A stretch of 64,000 nucleotides of DNA from Orthonyx spaldingii (lineage: Eukaryota; Chordata; Aves; Passeriformes; Orthonychidae): NCBI GenBank assembly GCA_013397795.1, contig VZTJ01004775.1, forward strand, positions 434,001 to 498,000, written 5' to 3'. Shown here one piece after another: positions 24,867 to 39,000 of the stretch (its first letter is position 1; every line of letters starts with the position of its first letter). The notes under the pieces are model-generated. The model saw only the letters and a program-made list of their open reading frames with translations. It had not been told where the DNA came from and did not search any database. Position numbers and translations under genes: made by a program.

Positions 24867-25360
24867 TGGACAGGTTGCATCAATGGGCTTAGACCAACTG
24901 TATGATGTTCAACAAGGCCAAGTGCTGAGTTCTGCACTTGGGTCACAACAACCCCAGGCAGTGCTACAGGATGGAAAATGGATGGAAAGCTGCCCAGCAG
25001 AAAATGACCTGGGGGTGCTGGTCAACAGCTGCTGAACATGAGCCAGAGTGTGCCCAGGTGGGAAAGAAGGCCAATGGCATCCTAGCCTGTGTTAGAAACA
25101 GTGTGGCCAGCAGGACCAGGGCAGTGGTTGAATCCCTATACTGTGAGACCACACCCTTAGTTCTGTGTTCAGTTTTGGGGTCCTCACTGCAAGAAAGACA
25201 CTGAGGTGCTGGAATATGTCCTAAGAACAGCAACAAAACTGGTGAAGGGTCTGGAAAGTCCTACAAGAAGTGGCTGAGGGAGCTGAGATTGTTAAACCTG
25301 GAGAAAAGGATGCTAAGGTGAGAGCTTATCACTCTCTACAACTACCTGAAAGGAGGTTGT
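24867..25360 (+). mobile_element. CR1 LINE fragment (end of ORF2 into 3' region), truncated at both ends
   Basis: Contains the signature order CAACAAGGCCAAGTGCTGAG, GCACTTGGGTCACAACAACC, CAGTTTTGGGG, GGTGAAGGGTCTGGA, GGGAGCTGAGATTGTT and TACCTGAAAGGAGGTTGT. It stops before the usual 3' tail, so it is a 3'-deleted copy. Frames are broken. Confidence 0.92.
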
Positions 25361-27663
25361 GTACTTCAGAAGTAGTAGACAGAACCCTTTTTCAGTGCAA
25401 TGTTTTTAATCACTTGCATACTAGGCTACATTTGCCATTTCTGTTGAAAGATTTTACAAAGTAATCTAATTAATCCCTAAAACAGCATAAGCACATTACA
25501 TTTTCAAAGTTTGCAGCTAATCCAGCTGCAAGTAACTCAGTGGATGGAACTTCCTCCTTTGCTTTGTGAGAGGAGAACCCAAAGCACAGCAGAATCACTG
25601 GCAAAAGGTTTCTCTTGCAATGAACATAAACTTGTCTTCTGAGGGAAAAGTTGTGATTCTAGTTCTGCCCTCAATAACCCCTCTTCTTTTAGTATTTCCT
25701 ATTCCTGCTACAGACATAAATCACTGCTGGGAAGAACTTGCATTTGCAGCTTGTATCCAGAGATAGCTATTGTGCTTTTTATCTTGGAGTTGTAAACAAG
25801 ATAAAGCAAAGGAAAACCACACAAAGAAAAGTGTTGTGCACTTCTTGGATGGCTAACTAATCCAGGATCATCCCAGGCATTACTTATGACTCTGGAAGGC
25901 ATTCAAGATCTAAAGCATTCCACTTTAGAAGTCTCCACTGATGCAGCTACACCTTTTTCTTGAGCATACTTGGGAATCAGTACATCCATAGACCTTTGAC
26001 AGTGTACACACTGTACCAAGGAAAGTGTTTGACAAGCTGTAGAAAAGAACAGGGGTGTTAATGTGTAAGTTGGACTATACAAATATGGTGATTAATTCCA
26101 ACTAACAACAATGCACAATTTCCTTGGTAATTATATCAAGCTAAATAGTGCAATTACCGAGAAGAAATAATGAACCATATCTTTTCAGCATTGTGAACAT
26201 CAGTTCCTTGTAAATTGTAGAGTGAAGAGAATTTACAGTGTGATGGTTGGGAAGTGGCTTATTCCAGTAGGCTTTGAACAACATTAATTTATCTGTGCCT
26301 TCACACCTAAATTTATTTCTTTTATTACAGGGCATGATAGGGATTCTTGTAGGGCATGTTTTCTTCTACTGAGTTTGAGTAATTTTAAGTTCCATCCTCG
26401 AGCAATTGGGGTGTAAGAGTTAAGAACTGAAGTGACCTATTCAAGCACATGTGAAAAAACAGCAATAAATCAGGGATTCATAAGCTTATCTTCCAAATGA
26501 TGGAAGCAGTACAACCCTGCTCATAATGTTATTTTCCTCATGTTACAAGGAGTCCTTGGAAGTTCAGAACTGAGTGCTAGACTATGAGACTTTAGTCTCC
26601 TGTTCAGTCAAGAACAAGGCAAAATAGTCCTCAGAATTAATACAATGGCTTCCTCACAGCCATCCTAAAAGCGTAGGCCAAGTTCTCCATCAGTATAATG
26701 AGCTGATGTTGGATACACTAAAGCTTTAATACCCAGTAACCTGTAGAGGAAAAATGCTACATAAGAGACTGTTACTGATGAGAAATTCCCTACCAAGTAG
26801 ACTGCTGACAGGTTCTACAAAATTACCACCGGGAAGTGGTAGAAAACCCTAGGTAGAAACCCATATAATCTGTAAACATAAATAAATACAGTTCTAACTC
26901 TTCCTCTGGAAAGGAAAAATGGAGTGCCAAGCTTTTGAGCATATGTTAGGTGTTGTTCTCTCACACCAGTTCAGACAATGTGAGATGCTCTTTCCTTTTG
27001 ATTGTAAAAATGTTTAAAAACACTAGAATCCTCTTGCAATCTCAAGCAGAGGTGTTTGGAGACAGAATGGCAAATGCCTATTAATCCATGCTTTGACGTC
27101 AATTCTCCTACTAGGCAGCACTTGTAACTGCATCAGACACACAATAGAGCTAACTAACATATGAGCTATCTAGCTCTGAAGCACTGCAGGGGGAACCCTT
27201 TGTTTAGGAGCTTTCAACATGTGAGCTAGTTCTGTCTATCATTTGGAAAAGACAAGAGGGGATAGTGCTGTGACTCAGGCATTTGGGGATGGAATTTTGG
27301 CAGCACTTCTTGTTTGTTTATTTTTACAGGCAAGTTTAATACTAGCCATGAAGTGCAGAAGCATAAGTAGAGGGTGCTGTTTTTGCAAATTTCCTTTTGA
27401 AAGTTCAGGATTACAGCAATGGAAGGCTGCTGCAGGCAAGTTTGAATCCTCTTTTGCAATGTCGTGAATGACTGGAATAAACTCTGCTGTGATTCAGAAG
27501 CCAACGCTTTAAGCTGTTTATCAGAGGTTGCATTACAGCAAGGAAGTGGCTGGGAAGGGTATTTGCTCTGTTTTCATAAAAGATAGGATTAGAAGAGAAA
27601 CAGACCTCATTCCAAAAGTTAACTTACTTTAATATTAATGATATAAATATCTGGGGCCCCAAA

Positions 27664-28133
27664 AATAAGAAGGAGCTGTTGAAACAAGTCCAGAGGATGG
27701 CCATGGAGCTGAGGGTTGGAGCTTGTCTCCTATGAAGACAGGCTGAAAGAGTTGGAACTGTTCAGCCTGGAGAAGAGAAGGCTCCAGGGAAACCTTACAG
27801 CAGCATTTTCCAATACCTAAAGGGGACCCACAAGAAAGCTGGAGAGGGACTTTTTATAAGGGTGTGTAGTGATAGGACAAGGGCTTTGAAATGAAACAAG
27901 TTATATTTAAATTAGATATTAGGAAGAAATTCTTTACTGTGAGGGTGGTGAGACATTGGAACAGGTTTCTCAGAGAAGCTGTGGATGCCCCATCCCTGGA
28001 AGTGTTCAAGGCCAAGTTGGATAGAGCTCTGAGCAAAGTGGTCTAGTGGAAGGTGTGCCTGCCCATGGTGAAGGGATTGGAACTAGATGATATTAGAGGT
28101 CCCTCCCAACCCAAACACTGCTATGATTCTATA
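27664..28133 (+). mobile_element. CR1 LINE 3' fragment with intact tail
   Basis: Shows GGAGCTGTTGAAACAAGTCC, CAGCCTGGAGAAGAGAAGG, GTGAGGGTGGTGAGACATTG, GATGCCCCATCCCTGGAAGT, GGTCCCTCCCAACCCAAAC and the ATTCTATA terminus. It is moderately diverged and lies antisense to NRXN3. Confidence 0.92.
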
Positions 28134-28427
28134 CTGAGATAATTTTATCTATTTCAGAACCACAGGTAAAGCCAGTATGTCCATGAATAAAGCTGAGGAG
28201 ATAGACACCAGAATTCTTCAGGTCCATACAAACTTTTTTAACAAAATTTGGGATGACTGCTTTTTGCTATTAATTAATTCTGCTTACCTCATTTGGAAGC
28301 TGGGAGGCCTTGGCGTTCTTTCTCCCTTATCTTCACACCATGATAAGATAATGTATATCCCACTATCCCCAAAGTCTAATTGTTTTCTTTGTTAGAGAAG
28401 TTGGAGCACTACCTTTCAAAATGAATT

Positions 28428-28468
28428 GGGGGGGGGGGGGTGGGGGTGGGATGTGGGGGTGTGGTGTG
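28428..28468 (+). repeat. G-run / G-quadruplex-prone tract
   Basis: A run of about 13 G is followed by TGGGGGTGGGATGTGGGGGTG, giving four or more G3+ tracts with short loops on the plus strand, which is the template strand for NRXN3. Confidence 0.85.
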
Positions 28469-31248
28469 TATTTTGGGTTTTCTTTAAACCAACAGTTAGT
28501 ATTCATAAACCAGGGTAGGTCATATTGCTGTGGAATCACTATTTAAAGGGATATATAGTCATACATTTGAATATATTTTCCATATTATTGCTCACTGTAT
28601 TACCTGAAGTATTTACATTTAAATTTCAGGGTCATTGCTAGAAAATCAACTGAAAAATGACTGCATAGCTATTAACCATCATGTCTGAGCTTCATGGTTT
28701 AGTAATTCTCAGGAGTATAACAATCATGAATACCTGTGAAATGAAAGTTAACTGCAGATCAAGTCTAATAGGATGGAAAGTTAATTAAAAGAAGCTAAAA
28801 AAATCTTATCATATTAGGCTTTCCTCTGCTACGAAGTAAGACGTTATATGGTTAGATTTTAATAGGAAAGTTTATTACTTTCTCATAGACTCTAATTTCC
28901 TTTATCTGTATGAGCCACAAAATTTTCTCATGTAGAATTATTTTCCTGATGAATTCATTATTTCTATTCATATTCTTATTCTAATTGATGGTCTTAAGCA
29001 CAATCAAAAAAAAGATGGCGCTGGAAATATTATGTTAATGGAACGAACACTTTATTTGGGCAATTCTGCTACTGGTAAACTTGCAGCTTTGAACTTTGTG
29101 AATGAAAGAAAAAGATGTTCAAATTCTAACCTCATTGCCCTGTGATTTACTGCCTTATTAGGGTTTTAATGAACAGCACTGTTTTGAAGTTAGAAGAAAT
29201 GTTCCACCTTCAAAAGACTCATTACACACACTTGAGCCTGTCTTGGTCCTTGCTTGTCTTCTCCAAAGGACATTAGATGAGAACAGACACGTGGACCAAC
29301 ATTATACTGAGGAAGAACTGGCAGATTTGCATGTTATTTCCAGTGCCTAAACAATTCTCGCTAGTCTTTCATGGTAAATTTAAGTGTTTAATGCAAAGTG
29401 GCTTCTTTTCACAAACTTCCATGGCATTGAAATATTCATCAAAATGGAAGCATGCCAGAAACCAAATTATAAGTTGCCATTGCTGTCTTATAGCTCCATC
29501 ACAATTCCTTATTATTGTCTTATTTCATTGTCTGATAATTTAGTAGTGGTAACCTCAGTTGAAAAATACTGTGAAAGGGAACCAAGCGGCAATTCAAACA
29601 TATAACTTCAAAGAGGAGAATTCAGCATAGGAGTACTAAGTTTTGAGATAAGATGACAGCTGTATGTGCTCTGTCTTCATAGGTAGGGAGGCATAACATG
29701 GAGCTAACTGGAAAAAACCACTTCAGTTCTGCTCTTCCCTCAGCTTCACCTTTCTCTTCGAAAAACACATTCCACTTCGAAAACTCTACCATGGTGTTTC
29801 CTCCTTCTTATGTTTCAGTGGATGATTTTCCAACTTGAAAAATACCTACTTCCAACTCTAACAATAGTCTTCATACCAACTTGCTGCCAACCCAAGTTAG
29901 GGATCTAAGAGATGAGTTCAGGTCTCCTATCATACCACTCATAAGGACAGACTGCAGGTTAATGTATGCACTCAGCAACCTTGTAGCTACCCTATTGCCT
30001 TCAGTGATCTTACAGAAATATGACTGACTGAACTTTTAAATTGAACATAGGTAAATGACTCCACAGGAGAAGTGAGGGACAGATTGGAACCCATTCCCTA
30101 ACCCCAGCACTGCTGGGGGTCTACAGGCACCATCATTAAAAGTCAGTGGACTGGTCTCTAAAACCAAACACACAGATCAGTGGAGGAAACACTTTCTGTT
30201 TGCTCACCTGTGGCATTCAGGTATAGCTATGGGTGCAAGTATTCCTTTTGCTTAAACAAATATGGATTTTCATAATGAGAAAACAACTTTATTTAGAAAC
30301 ATTTCCTCTCCTTTATTAATTCAATTCTTTTAAACTCAGCAGTAATTTATCCTCCTTCCACCTCTGCAACTGTTGCATGCCCTACAAGTAATTTTCTCCC
30401 TGCATTCCTCCATGTTTCTCTCAACTAAAGCTTGTTAGTGAGACACCTAAGGAAGCATCCTTTTAACCTTTCTGATTATGATATTTATGAAAAGCAGACA
30501 ATAGCATTCATCACTCTTACTAAAGGTCTGAAGAGCTTCTTTTTAATACCTGCAAAACACATTTCAAATCTGAGTTAAACAATGCCACTGAAGTAGTAAC
30601 AGTGCTTCTCTGGTCAAACACCTTATCTGACATATAGGGCTGGGTGCTCTATTAGGTAAGACCAAGAGGATCCATAACACTATCAAGTGCAGAAATAAAA
30701 ATGGAAGTTAAAATGACTTACTTTAGACAGACGAAAGCAAAAGGAGGGCTTATCTCTGCTGCCTTCAAGAATATTAATGTGCAGAATACAGATGCACCAA
30801 CTGGGCTCAAAAAATTAAGTGAAAGTCAGAAGCTGCCTGATCTCAGAAAACCAACAGGCATTTCTTATATATTCAAACTGTGTAGAATAAAGTACAGCAT
30901 TGTAATGAAATACAGTAAAAAATGTAGATGATACACACCTTCTAAAAACAAGCTGTTGTATTTGACAGCTGAGCTTTGAAATGCTCCAGCTAAAGTCTCT
31001 CCTCTGTTAAATCATCTGGACTTTTTTTTCCAGTCTGTGATTTAAGGTCTAGCTAACTCTATATAGTGTTTTCTTTTTTTTCACATAAAACTATACAAAT
31101 TTAGCCCTAATACTATAAACTGGTAAATACTTTCTACTTTTATTAATCCCAAGTCACTCAACATCTCATCAGGCTGCCAGTTTTTCCAGCCATGTGGTTA
31201 ATATAATTAGCAAATATGCATGCACATGCATATATACAGGAATATACA

Positions 31249-31250
<2 letters not shown>

Positions 31251-31286
<36 letters not shown>

Positions 31287-31310
31287 GAGTATTTTTTTTN
31301 TTTTTTTTTT
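31251..31310. repeat. Poly(T) tract with a single undetermined base
   Basis: About 35 T, then GGAGTA, then a second T run interrupted by an N at 31300. The length is unreliable. Confidence 0.95.
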
Positions 31311-33061
31311 ACTATGGAAGTATTTAATTTAATTTGCATCCAAATTCAAAACTGCTATGAAGATCCAAGTGCTGACTGCTTCCTTTCCCAAAAGAAAAAT
31401 CAATATCCCATTCACAAATGCTGTGGACAAAAGCTTTGGAAGAGAGTTACAAAACAAGTGAGGAATGCAGCAGAAAAGTTTTGCTTTTGGTAATTTAAGC
31501 ATATTACCAAACGTAGTCTCCCAGGAATTCCTTGTTCATACAATTTATTTTTTTTTTAATATATGCTATGAATTACCTAATTCACTCTTTCTGATCTAAT
31601 GTTCAGTTCTGGCAAACAATCCTGCTTTTGAAACTTAAGAGCATGATTTGCTACTCACCTGTAGCAGTTTTACACTGATAATGCTTATATGCATTATTGC
31701 TAACTTACATTAGCAGTAAATGAGAGGTACAGCATGTGCATCATTTCTTACAGTGGGATCAGAGAGACCTGAAATGCAACATGCAGTCCATCTCCTGGGA
31801 TGGACAGGATATTGCCAGCACTCTGTTTTCACATCTAAGATATTTGCTAGACCTATCTGAACCCTGTAATCATATAACACAACTGAACAATACTTATGGG
31901 TTTTTTTATATATATACATTTATACCCACATATTTACTATGTATTGCATATGTATATGTTTACACACCCATATATATAGATTTATTTTTTTTTTTCTTTT
32001 TTTTCCAGCACCTTTCTCAGTGCTCCAGTCAGAGACGTAAAGCTCAAATTGATTGGATTTTATAAAAGGAAACTGCATTTGCCATCCCTTAATCCTTTCT
32101 TGCAAAGAATCTCCTTCCTCCGCACCAGTTCCCTGTGCTTATTAAGCTTCCCAACTATATTGAGACCTCAGGAGCTGTATAAGCAGAGGCATCACTGTAA
32201 AGCAGCAGAGAGATAACAGTTCCACTCTACACGGCTTTGTCAGTTCTACCCCTGAAATTACATGTACAGTTCTATGCATTTCATTACCAGAACAGACCAG
32301 CACAAGACAATACAAAAGAGAAAACCGATAATGAACTGTTGTTCAACAAGGAACAACAATCATTGCTCTAAGCTGATGTCTAAAATCTTTAACTTCACTG
32401 TAGATAGCTTCATCATCTTGGTTTGCATTTGCTGAAATCTCCCTTGAATTAGAAAATTGATGTAATATGACACGCTGCAGTAAAAGCTGTCATTGCTCTA
32501 ACATGGCTAGATCCTCAGAAAAATGACCTCCCAGTGTGTGCATGTGTCTGAAGACTTAAGAAATCTGTAGGATCAAAATACAACTTTTGTTTAAAGTGGA
32601 GGAGAGATTAACTAAGGTTGGGAACTGAAAGAAGAATTACGACTCCAATGTCTTATTTCAAGTTCTGCCATTAAGACAAACCTTAAGGGCCTGGTCTACA
32701 AAAGGATTAACTATCTCTTGTCAGTGTCTAAAGCTAAAATTCAGATCTCAGAAGCAAATGCTCAGCTGCTCTAATAGCCATGAAGCTCCCCTTAGCTGCT
32801 AGAAAAATTATGGCAATATAGCTATAAAATGTTGTTGGGGCTATTGGACACTCACATATGCAGCCACCCCCAGGATATAACTACTAAAATTCATTTTAAA
32901 TAAGTATGTTGAATGTGCAGCAGGCATCAGCAGGCATCAGGGATTAAATACCAATAAAATACAATTAAAAATATTGCTTGTATAGGGATTTTAAGGCAAA
33001 AGCAATAGACATCAATAACAATTGATATTCTGAATATCATCAAAAAGCTGGGCCTTCACAA

Positions 33062-33083
33062 AAAGTCTGCTTTTGCAGACTTT
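33062..33083. repeat. Perfect hairpin (9-bp stem, TTTT loop)
   Basis: AAAGTCTGC at 33062-33070 and GCAGACTTT at 33075-33083. Confidence 0.75.
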
Positions 33084-36064
33084 GACCAAATGGCTTTGAC
33101 CTGACTTGCTGCTTAGACTACTAATTAATTAGCTTTAATAAAATGTAAGCAAATTTGGTATGGAACAAGAAACAAAACTGTTCAAGTTCCTGAGGATATT
33201 TTAAACATTTCATGTGAATATCGTGTTCTTACATGAGGCATGCCAAGCCTGGCAGGTCTTAAGAGCTTCTTAAACTATCTGAATTGGCAGCTTGTGTTTG
33301 GAGACTTGCCACCTACGAGACAGGCCAACAGAAAACTTGCAGCTTGTCATCAGGAAGGAAAGGTCATCTGAGAGGCAAAGGAAGAAAACTCACCAGGACA
33401 GTAAAAAATCTGCTAGTTCAATAGCAAATGAGGTATAGATGACTGGGATTCATTTTTTCTATACTATCATGTCTTTATGTTTGCTGTCGACAGCACTACC
33501 AGAATGCTCATTCTTCAGCAGAGAACTGTGTAAATACCTTTTCAGAGGAGGCAAGATAGGGAAAAAACTACTGTACCAGGTTTCCCTGTTCTTCCTGCAT
33601 GGAGGAAGAATTACTAACAGAGCCAGTTAGACCCACAAATGGTGGCTTTCATATTTCAACAATCCTGTTATTAGAAGGGAGGTGCTGCAGGCACAACATC
33701 TGCAGTTTGTTTTACCATCTGTTTCTAAAAATATCATCTTAGTGAAGGAGACTTTTTTCCCTGTCTCTCAAAATCATTTTTGTTTACTTTTTCTTTCCAG
33801 CGGAAAAGTGATAGATTTGGAAAACAACATATGTGGGAAAGATCACTCAGCTTCAGGGGTGGACTTTAGCATTGCTATTCAAAATACAATGAAAAGCTGT
33901 GAACAGAACAACTGAAAATTTTGAAATATACTGTCTCAACTCCTTTGATAAATGTAATCAAAGGTTTTAGTCTTCTAACATAATTCATACAGAGCTAGTG
34001 ACAGATGTTTCCTATGGAGGAAAGTATGGTTTAATATTCAGGAGAACCTAATGGAGGAGAAAAGAAATTGAAAAACTGAAAAGAACTATAAGAAGCTCCC
34101 AAGTTATTTACAGGTGAAGTTTAGTAGTCATATTGTCAGAAATGAAAAAAGGAGACAAATGAAGTGGGGGACAAAACAAGTCCCCATGAAATACTTTAAA
34201 ACTTAAATTTGCTTTGTTTCGTAAATAGAGATTTTGTTAGAACATGAATTTTCTCTTTCTTTAAAGCATCAATTTCAAAATGCAAGTGTACTCAAACCCA
34301 GCATTTTAGGAGTCACGGAACCTTTTCTTGTTTTGGATATGACAGACAGCTCAGAAGAAACTAGATGGAGTCCCTACAGTATTTTGACATCACCAAATCT
34401 TCATTTTTTATTAAAAAAGAATTAAGGCATGAGTATCTTCAACTACTTTCAGTCTCTGAATTCCTTTTGGGCTTATCCAGCATGTTTAAGCATATGAAGT
34501 AAAGGGTGTGAGAGGCTGAAATGCTAAAGGTTAAAGACTCAAACAATTGGCCATTTGCAAAAGCAGCAGGTGCTTTGCTGAGGCCAGATTTGAACCCCTA
34601 CACTGAAGGCGAGAAGGAGATTTTTTGTTGGGTGGTGGCAAAACTTCTGGACTGTGTAAGAACAGCCCCAGTGCCCAGGAGGGGCCTTCCAGCAGTGGAC
34701 TGCATATGATCCACAGTGTTCCAGGGAGCACTACCCATCAAACATGGGAACAAGGGCAGATCAGGTGGTCTGGCCAGTTTACTGAACAAAAGAGTACTTT
34801 ATTTTATTTCAGATACATACATACTCCCACTGCACTTTCCCTCCAGCTGTCAAACCTTTTTAATCCTCTCCACAGGTCTCTGAGAGTCCCTAGTATCCTG
34901 GCAGAGGTAAATGATTCAGAACCTCACCAAAGACACCTCCCTGCTGTGAGTTCAGATGCATGACAGGAGTCCTGTTTCAGACTGTGCCCAGATCTCAAAA
35001 CTGAATCACACTTGCCCTCACTCACAAACCACTTCCCCAAAAACGTTAGGATGTACTAGCAGCTTTCTGAGTTATACAAAAGCCAAAGACTTGAACTAAC
35101 AGAACATAACAGGAAAGAGGATAAGGCAAGATTCAATCTATTTGTTCCACATTTGCTTATAAAGCTCCTAAACAAGTTTATTCTACTATTTCAGTTCCCC
35201 AAAAAGCTTCTTTTAGCCAGAACATAAACATGGCATTAACAGATATATAAATACACATACATGTACAGAGAGACAGTGAGTGTGTGTGCACGTTTTGCAA
35301 TATATTTATCATCCCTGTCTCAGCATTAAAAAAATTAGCATACAGGAGAACCATGGATTCTAGGGGAAATACTGATCTCCAGGCACTCCACAGTAAGCTT
35401 GTTACTGAATGGAGAGAGGTCAGAAGAGATTAAAATTATATTTTGATACCTTAGAAAATAACCTGAACTATTTACAGGACTATTTTTGCTCTTTTTATCT
35501 GTCAAATACAAAATTTATGAACTCCCCAAGATTTCAGCAGTGAAAATCAGTAGTTGCTAAAACTAATATCTAAAATCAGTCATACTAGTTTCAGTACTAG
35601 AGAAAAAACCTGAATTATTGACATCAATTAAAAAAAAAAAAACCCTCAAAATTGCTAAAATTGATATTTCTGCAGTCCCTCAAAGACAGAGCAACCTTTC
35701 CCCCTTTTTGATGCCTCTGACATTTATTGTTCTGACACTGAGATGGAGTGAAACCAGTGGAGATAAAATTGGGGGCATTTTCTTGTTGCTCTAAAAGAAG
35801 CTAATTTTGAGATTTTATAACTTTGTAAAATAGTCATAGTTCCTCTTGAATGTCAAAAGAGGAGCCGATGATCCTTATAATGCCACCCCATGGGACCAAA
35901 GAACTTTAGTTTTTATGAGACTCAGCAGAAGTCAAAAAAGAGAGTCCTTGGTGGTAGCTCTTTTGTAAGGTTTTAATAATGTATTTGTTAGTGCAAAGAA
36001 AATGCAAAATAAAATGGGTCCTCAAGTCAATAGACATCTGAGATTTCAAATCAAATCAGTCTAA

Positions 36065-36089
36065 TTTTTTTTTTTTTTTTTTTTTTTTT
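36065..36089. repeat. Poly(T) tract
   Basis: About 25 consecutive T. No flanking retroelement body was recognised. Confidence 0.95.
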
Positions 36090-39000
36090 GCTTCTATACA
36101 TCATTTCCAAACTGGCATGGTCTGTCTCCTGCTCCTCACATATCATTTAACCTAAGTAGTATTAAAGAAATATTACACTTCATGTCCCTTAGGAACTGCT
36201 TATACCTGAGATAAAGAACTGATTTCTAGAACTTGTGAATAAAAAATTGGAACTGAAACAGGCAGAACGAAGGCACAGTAATAACCCCTCTGACATAATT
36301 ATAAACTTTGGTTTCTCATAATCCACTTGAGCTGAAAATAGAATAGGTTTTCCTGCTCTACTGAGGTATTATTCCAGGTGTTATAGTTCATGTGGACATC
36401 AGTACCTTTGAGCTTCTAGTACATAAGGCACCCTTAGGTCTAGGCATGATGACCAAAAGAAATTTATAAGAAAAACTTTTAGAAGCAAAAGCCTATCTCT
36501 GTCCCTAGTATCTGTAAATGCTCAACATGGTTTCTCTCTAACAGACATTACTTATCTTTCAGAAATCAGATACTTTCTTTTTGTTTAAAGGTAACTAATC
36601 TGTTGCTATAGACATTTAAGGTTCTAATAAACAAACATTTGCTTTTGATGCAAAATCTGTTTCTGAGTCATGTGCTAGCTCTTCCCTTCCACTGAATGTG
36701 TCATTGGCTATTTTTATTCTCTTTCCCATATATTTTATGAAGCTGAAAATCAAAGCTAACAGGGACAAAAAGCAAGTCGCAGCAGGTTGAAAATATCATA
36801 TCTTAGTATTTTAGACATGTGTCAGCTTGATAACACAGGCACAGCACTAGAGGGATTGCCAGAATGTGACAGTGCACATGGCTTTGAGTTTAGAGAACAC
36901 AATGTAAAAAAAGACTGGAAGGCAGCAAGGGCAAGGTAGCCAGACTGTGGGTCTGATTCTGATCTTTTCCTGATCTTAAGTGCAAAAACAGGGAAACTTA
37001 CATCAGCTAAGGCTGGAGAAACTGTTAAGTTTCTAAAGGAAAACTCTACAAGGATGCAAGTCCAAGTGATAGAAGCGCTGATATTTAAGATCTGTATATT
37101 GCTGTCCACTCATGACATTAATTTATGTAGCCTGAGCATGATTCATTCCAATGCATGTGTTAATTCTAGAAGGAAAAGCGAGATTTAGTGAAAATAATGT
37201 CATACCCATGATCCCTGATATTAAAATACTTGACTTTTGTATCCCTCACTTTATTCTCTCTGCATTAGCAGATTAGGAATTGTACCTACTTTATAAAAAT
37301 ATGTGATAATATTACTTTTTACAGCAAGTAAAGATAGCATATAGTACTACAACTTCAGCAATAATACAGTTTATTTGCACATTTCTGGTAGGTAGCAGTG
37401 CAGAACCATTTTGGGGTGTTGAACAGCAATTTGCACCTGAATATCAAAGTCCATTAAAATAGTAATTAAATCTCCTTTCTGTTCATCTTCATCTCATTTA
37501 GCTAGAAGTATTTAATTTACTCTGCCTTACAGGTAGTCAAACGAACAATATACACAGTCACAGAAGGGATCAACAGTAGAACTGGGAGTGCCACACCAGA
37601 GTTCAGGCTTTTTATTCTCAGCTTAAACACCTGAACTCTCAGCTCTTCCCCTTGCTCAGTGACAAATGTCACAAAGGCTGAAGCTAGCAGCCTGCCCCGA
37701 GACAAAAAATGAAAATAAGAACTATTCCTAGTGCCAGATATCCATATATAACCCTACTGGGATAACACAGAGCACAATGGGACCTTTCACAGCATCTCCT
37801 GCACTTGAGCGAGCCCCTTGCCCCTGCAGAAGAGGGCTGGTCACTGGCATAGCAGAGGCTACATAAGGCAAACAGAAGTCATTCAGCAGGACACAGCAGC
37901 TTTATTACAGCCTGGAGGTCACTGTGCTGATGTCTGGACACTTGATCATCACATTACTCCAGTCTGAAGGTTACCCTGAACCTCATGATGCAGGGGGCTA
38001 AAACTCCAATTGTTCTGCTCCAATAACCTGCCACTTGTTCTAAAAAACTGGTTTCTTTTGCTGTTAGCCTCATAACAGGACTGTTCTGGTCTCTCTGCCA
38101 GAGGGCAGTATTACACAAAACTATGAGCTTGTTGATTGCAATATAATTTTACAAGCAGTTGTTTTATTTAAGCAATTGCCAAGAAAAGGCTTTAGATTCA
38201 GTAGGAATTACTGGTTATGAAAAACACGTGAGAACCAAAATCTAAACCAAGACAACTTTGAATATTGATTAATTTTCTGCTGTAATAATTACACTCAGTA
38301 ATTTTTCTCAGATTATGTAAGAATTAAGAAAACTAAACTGGTTCCGATTAGTGAAAGAAAAGTGATCTTCTTTTTATCTCTCTGCAAGTACAGGAAACAT
38401 ATCTTGGGTAAGTTAAATGAAATAATGAAATAATTCCATGTTGGAGACCTGAACATATCCCATCACTTCCCTCTTCTGGTAACTTGTAGCCTAAACAGGT
38501 AAGTATTACATCATGGTCTTGTGAGAAAAGTTCACAGATTTCAACATCTCCTCTTCAGAACAAACAAATTCCTGCAAAACAATTGGAATTTTAGCTAGGC
38601 TAAAGGTATCTGTAAGTATGCTTTTTGTGATGTTGTGAACATTATCTGCATGAAAACTGTATGCCTCTTCCTCCACTAACTTGAGCTGATCCACTGATGC
38701 CAGCTGATGCATCCTAATGCACTGAGGCTTCTTGTGCCATTAATGTGGCTAGTACATTCACCAAGAACTGAATTAAGGTACCAGGAAATGAACCACTGGA
38801 CAAGCCAAACAATAATTTTTCTAAATAGTGTGTCAAGTCTAAGCAGACAACTGAAAACTCAGCTTGTTTTCCTCTGCTTTACGCATTATTGCACATTTAT
38901 GATGCATATGGCAGAAGACACTCCAGATGCGATTCCAGAATTGTGTTCAAGTTATACAAGTAAACATCAGCAAGGCAGTTTTCACCAGCATCAGTAACAG

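Noticed and set aside
34575..34615. Minus-strand GGTTCAAATCTGGC resembling a tRNA T-arm
   Set aside because: The T-stem does not pair and no acceptor, D or anticodon arms can be assembled around it.
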